From contig CANOCD010000092.1 of assembly GCA_947564495.1 (NCBI GenBank), positions 1-5,672 on the forward strand: 5,672 bases of DNA, in the 5' to 3' direction. Under the pieces are notes generated by a model that searched no databases, was not told where the DNA came from, and saw nothing but the letters and a program-made list of their open reading frames with translations. The translations under genes were made by a program, and so were the position numbers. Source of the DNA: an uncultured Angelakisella sp. Lineage in GTDB: Bacteria > Bacillota > Clostridia > Oscillospirales > Ruminococcaceae. Shown piece after piece: positions 4,654-5,672 of the stretch (its first letter is position 1; each line of letters starts with the position of its first letter).

Positions 4654-5672
4654 TCACCCCAAAACCTCGTCCAGGGTGGCAAACAGCTTGTCGATGTCGA
4701 TGGGCTTGGCGATGTGCCCGTTCATCCCGCTTTGGATGGCCTGGCGCTTATCCTCCTCGAAGGCGTTGGCGGTCATGGCCAGGATGGGGATGCCGGCCAG
4801 CTTCTCGTCCTCCAGGGCCCGGATGGTCCGGGTGGCCTCGTAGCCGTCCATCACCGGCATCTGCACGTCCATGAGGATGAGGTCGAAGTGCCCCGGCCCG
4901 GAGCGTTTCAGCAGCTCCACCGCCTCCTGGCCATTCTCCGCAGTCTCCAGGGTGAAGCCTTCCTCCTCCAGGATGGCGGTGGCGATCTCCCGGTTCAGCT
5001 CGTTGTCCTCGGCCAGGAGGATGTGCCCGCTGTGCCGGGACCTGGGGCGGGTCGCCTTGGGGTCCGCCCGCTTCTCCACCCCCACCACCTCGCTGAGGCA
5101 GTCCCGCAGCTCGGAGAGGAAGATGGGCTTGCTGCAGAAGGCGGAGACCCCGGCCTCCCGGGCCTCGTCCTCGATGTCCGCCCAGTCGTAGGCGGTGAGG
5201 ACGATGATGGGCACCTCCTTGCCCACCTCCTGGCGGACGCGCCGGGCCACCTCCACCCCGTTCATATCGGGGAGGAGCCAGTCGATGATGTACACCGAGT
5301 AGTGGTCGTCCCGCATCACCGCCTGGCGGGTCCGCAACACCGCCTCCTTGCCGGACATGGTCCATTCGGCCCTCAGGCCGATCTGCTGGAGCATACAGGA
5401 GACGCTGTCGCAGGTGTTGAAGTCGTCATCCACCACCAGGGCCCGGAGGTTCTGAAGCTCGGGGATCTCGGTGGGCTCCTTCCTGTCCTCCTTGCAGACA
5501 CGGAAGGTGAAGGAGACGACGCACTCGGTCCCCACGCTCTGCTTGCTCCTGACGGTGATACTGCCCCCCATCATGTCCACGATGCTCTTGGTGATGGCCA
5601 TCCCCAGGCCGGTGCCCTGGATGCCGCTGATGGTGGAGTTGCGCTCCCGCTCAAAGGGCTCGAAGATGTGGG
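4654..5672 (-). CDS. Hybrid sensor histidine kinase, C-terminal part with two receiver domains (5' end outside window)
   Basis: This is the last 338 residues of a hybrid two-component kinase; the sensor, the phospho-accepting His domain and most of the ATPase domain are upstream of the window. Visible residues 1-60 end the HATPase domain, with the F box [10 protein letters not shown] and G2 box [20 protein letters not shown]. Receiver 1 (about 75-195) has VVDDD, phospho-acceptor Asp130 in [11 protein letters not shown], Thr159 in LTAYD and Lys181 in SKP. Receiver 2 (about 215-338) has LLAEDN, Asp268 in [11 protein letters not shown], Thr300 in MTAN and Lys322 in AKP. All residues needed for phosphotransfer in both receivers are present. 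The protein stops right after receiver 2, with no Hpt or DNA-binding domain, so output must go through a separate Hpt or regulator protein. The signal sensed is unknown. The sortase follows in the same orientation. Confidence 0.95.
   Translation of the reverse strand, partial: HIFEPFERERNSTISGIQGTGLGMAITKSIVDMMGGSITVRSKQSVGTECVVSFTFRVCKEDRKEPTEIPELQNLRALVVDDDFNTCDSVSCMLQQIGLRAEWTMSGKEAVLRTRQAVMRDDHYSVYIIDWLLPDMNGVEVARRVRQEVGKEVPIIVLTAYDWADIEDEAREAGVSAFCSKPIFLSELRDCLSEVVGVEKRADPKATRPRSRHSGHILLAEDNELNREIATAILEEEGFTLETAENGQEAVELLKRSGPGHFDLILMDVQMPVMDGYEATRTIRALEDEKLAGIPILAMTANAFEEDKRQAIQSGMNGHIAKPIDIDKLFATLDEVLG

Noticed and set aside
3818..4843. Long plus-strand open frame opposite the sortase and kinase end
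   Set aside because: It spans two well-identified genes on the other strand and the gap between them; Pro/Arg/Gly-rich low-information product with no recognisable motif.

Overview
The window looks like a chromosomal segment from a GC-rich Firmicute, most likely a gut-type Clostridia/Oscillospiraceae member (Flavonifractor- or Intestinimonas-like). This is inferred from high GC with strong AGGAGG-type ribosome binding sites, SigA-type promoters, U-tract terminators, a class B sortase, and a hybrid kinase with two receiver domains. Species cannot be fixed from sequence alone. All five recognisable genes lie on the minus strand and are read from high to low coordinates.

Region 1 (about 5672 to 3845): the 3' end of a large hybrid sensor histidine kinase (end of the ATPase domain, then two receiver domains), followed after 68 nt by a membrane-anchored class B sortase. 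The gap holds a 10-bp-stem hairpin just before the sortase ribosome binding site and no evident promoter, so the two may be co-transcribed.

Region 2 (3844 to about 3440): roughly 400 bp without a convincing gene but very rich in inverted repeats. It has three nearly abutting perfect hairpins at one end, several more at the other, and a 33-codon open frame between them. It resembles a dispersed intergenic repeat or structured-RNA element. It ends in an intrinsic terminator that overlaps the start of the pyrimidine operon control region.

Region 3 (3440 to 3158): the control region of the pyrimidine operon. It has an extended -10 promoter (P1, TGCTATAAT), a second promoter (P2, TTGACA-N17-TAAACT) embedded in two identical 12-bp GC-rich direct repeats, a compact intrinsic terminator (candidate attenuator), a UUCG-tetraloop hairpin, and a ribosome binding site before a probable TTG start. 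No PyrR-type binding loop was recognised. This leader is the most interesting regulatory stretch in the window.

Region 4 (3157 to 1): pyrC (dihydroorotase), carA (carbamoyl-phosphate synthase small subunit) and the first 223 codons of carB (large subunit). CarA and CarB make carbamoyl phosphate from glutamine, bicarbonate and ATP. After condensation with aspartate (PyrB, not in the window), PyrC closes the ring to dihydroorotate. carA and carB overlap by 17 nt; pyrC and carA are separated by 171 nt with a weak terminator-like structure.

No tRNA, rRNA, CRISPR array, transposase or phage gene is visible. The genes are known families. The possibly undescribed parts are the pyrC leader arrangement and the hairpin-rich intergenic element.
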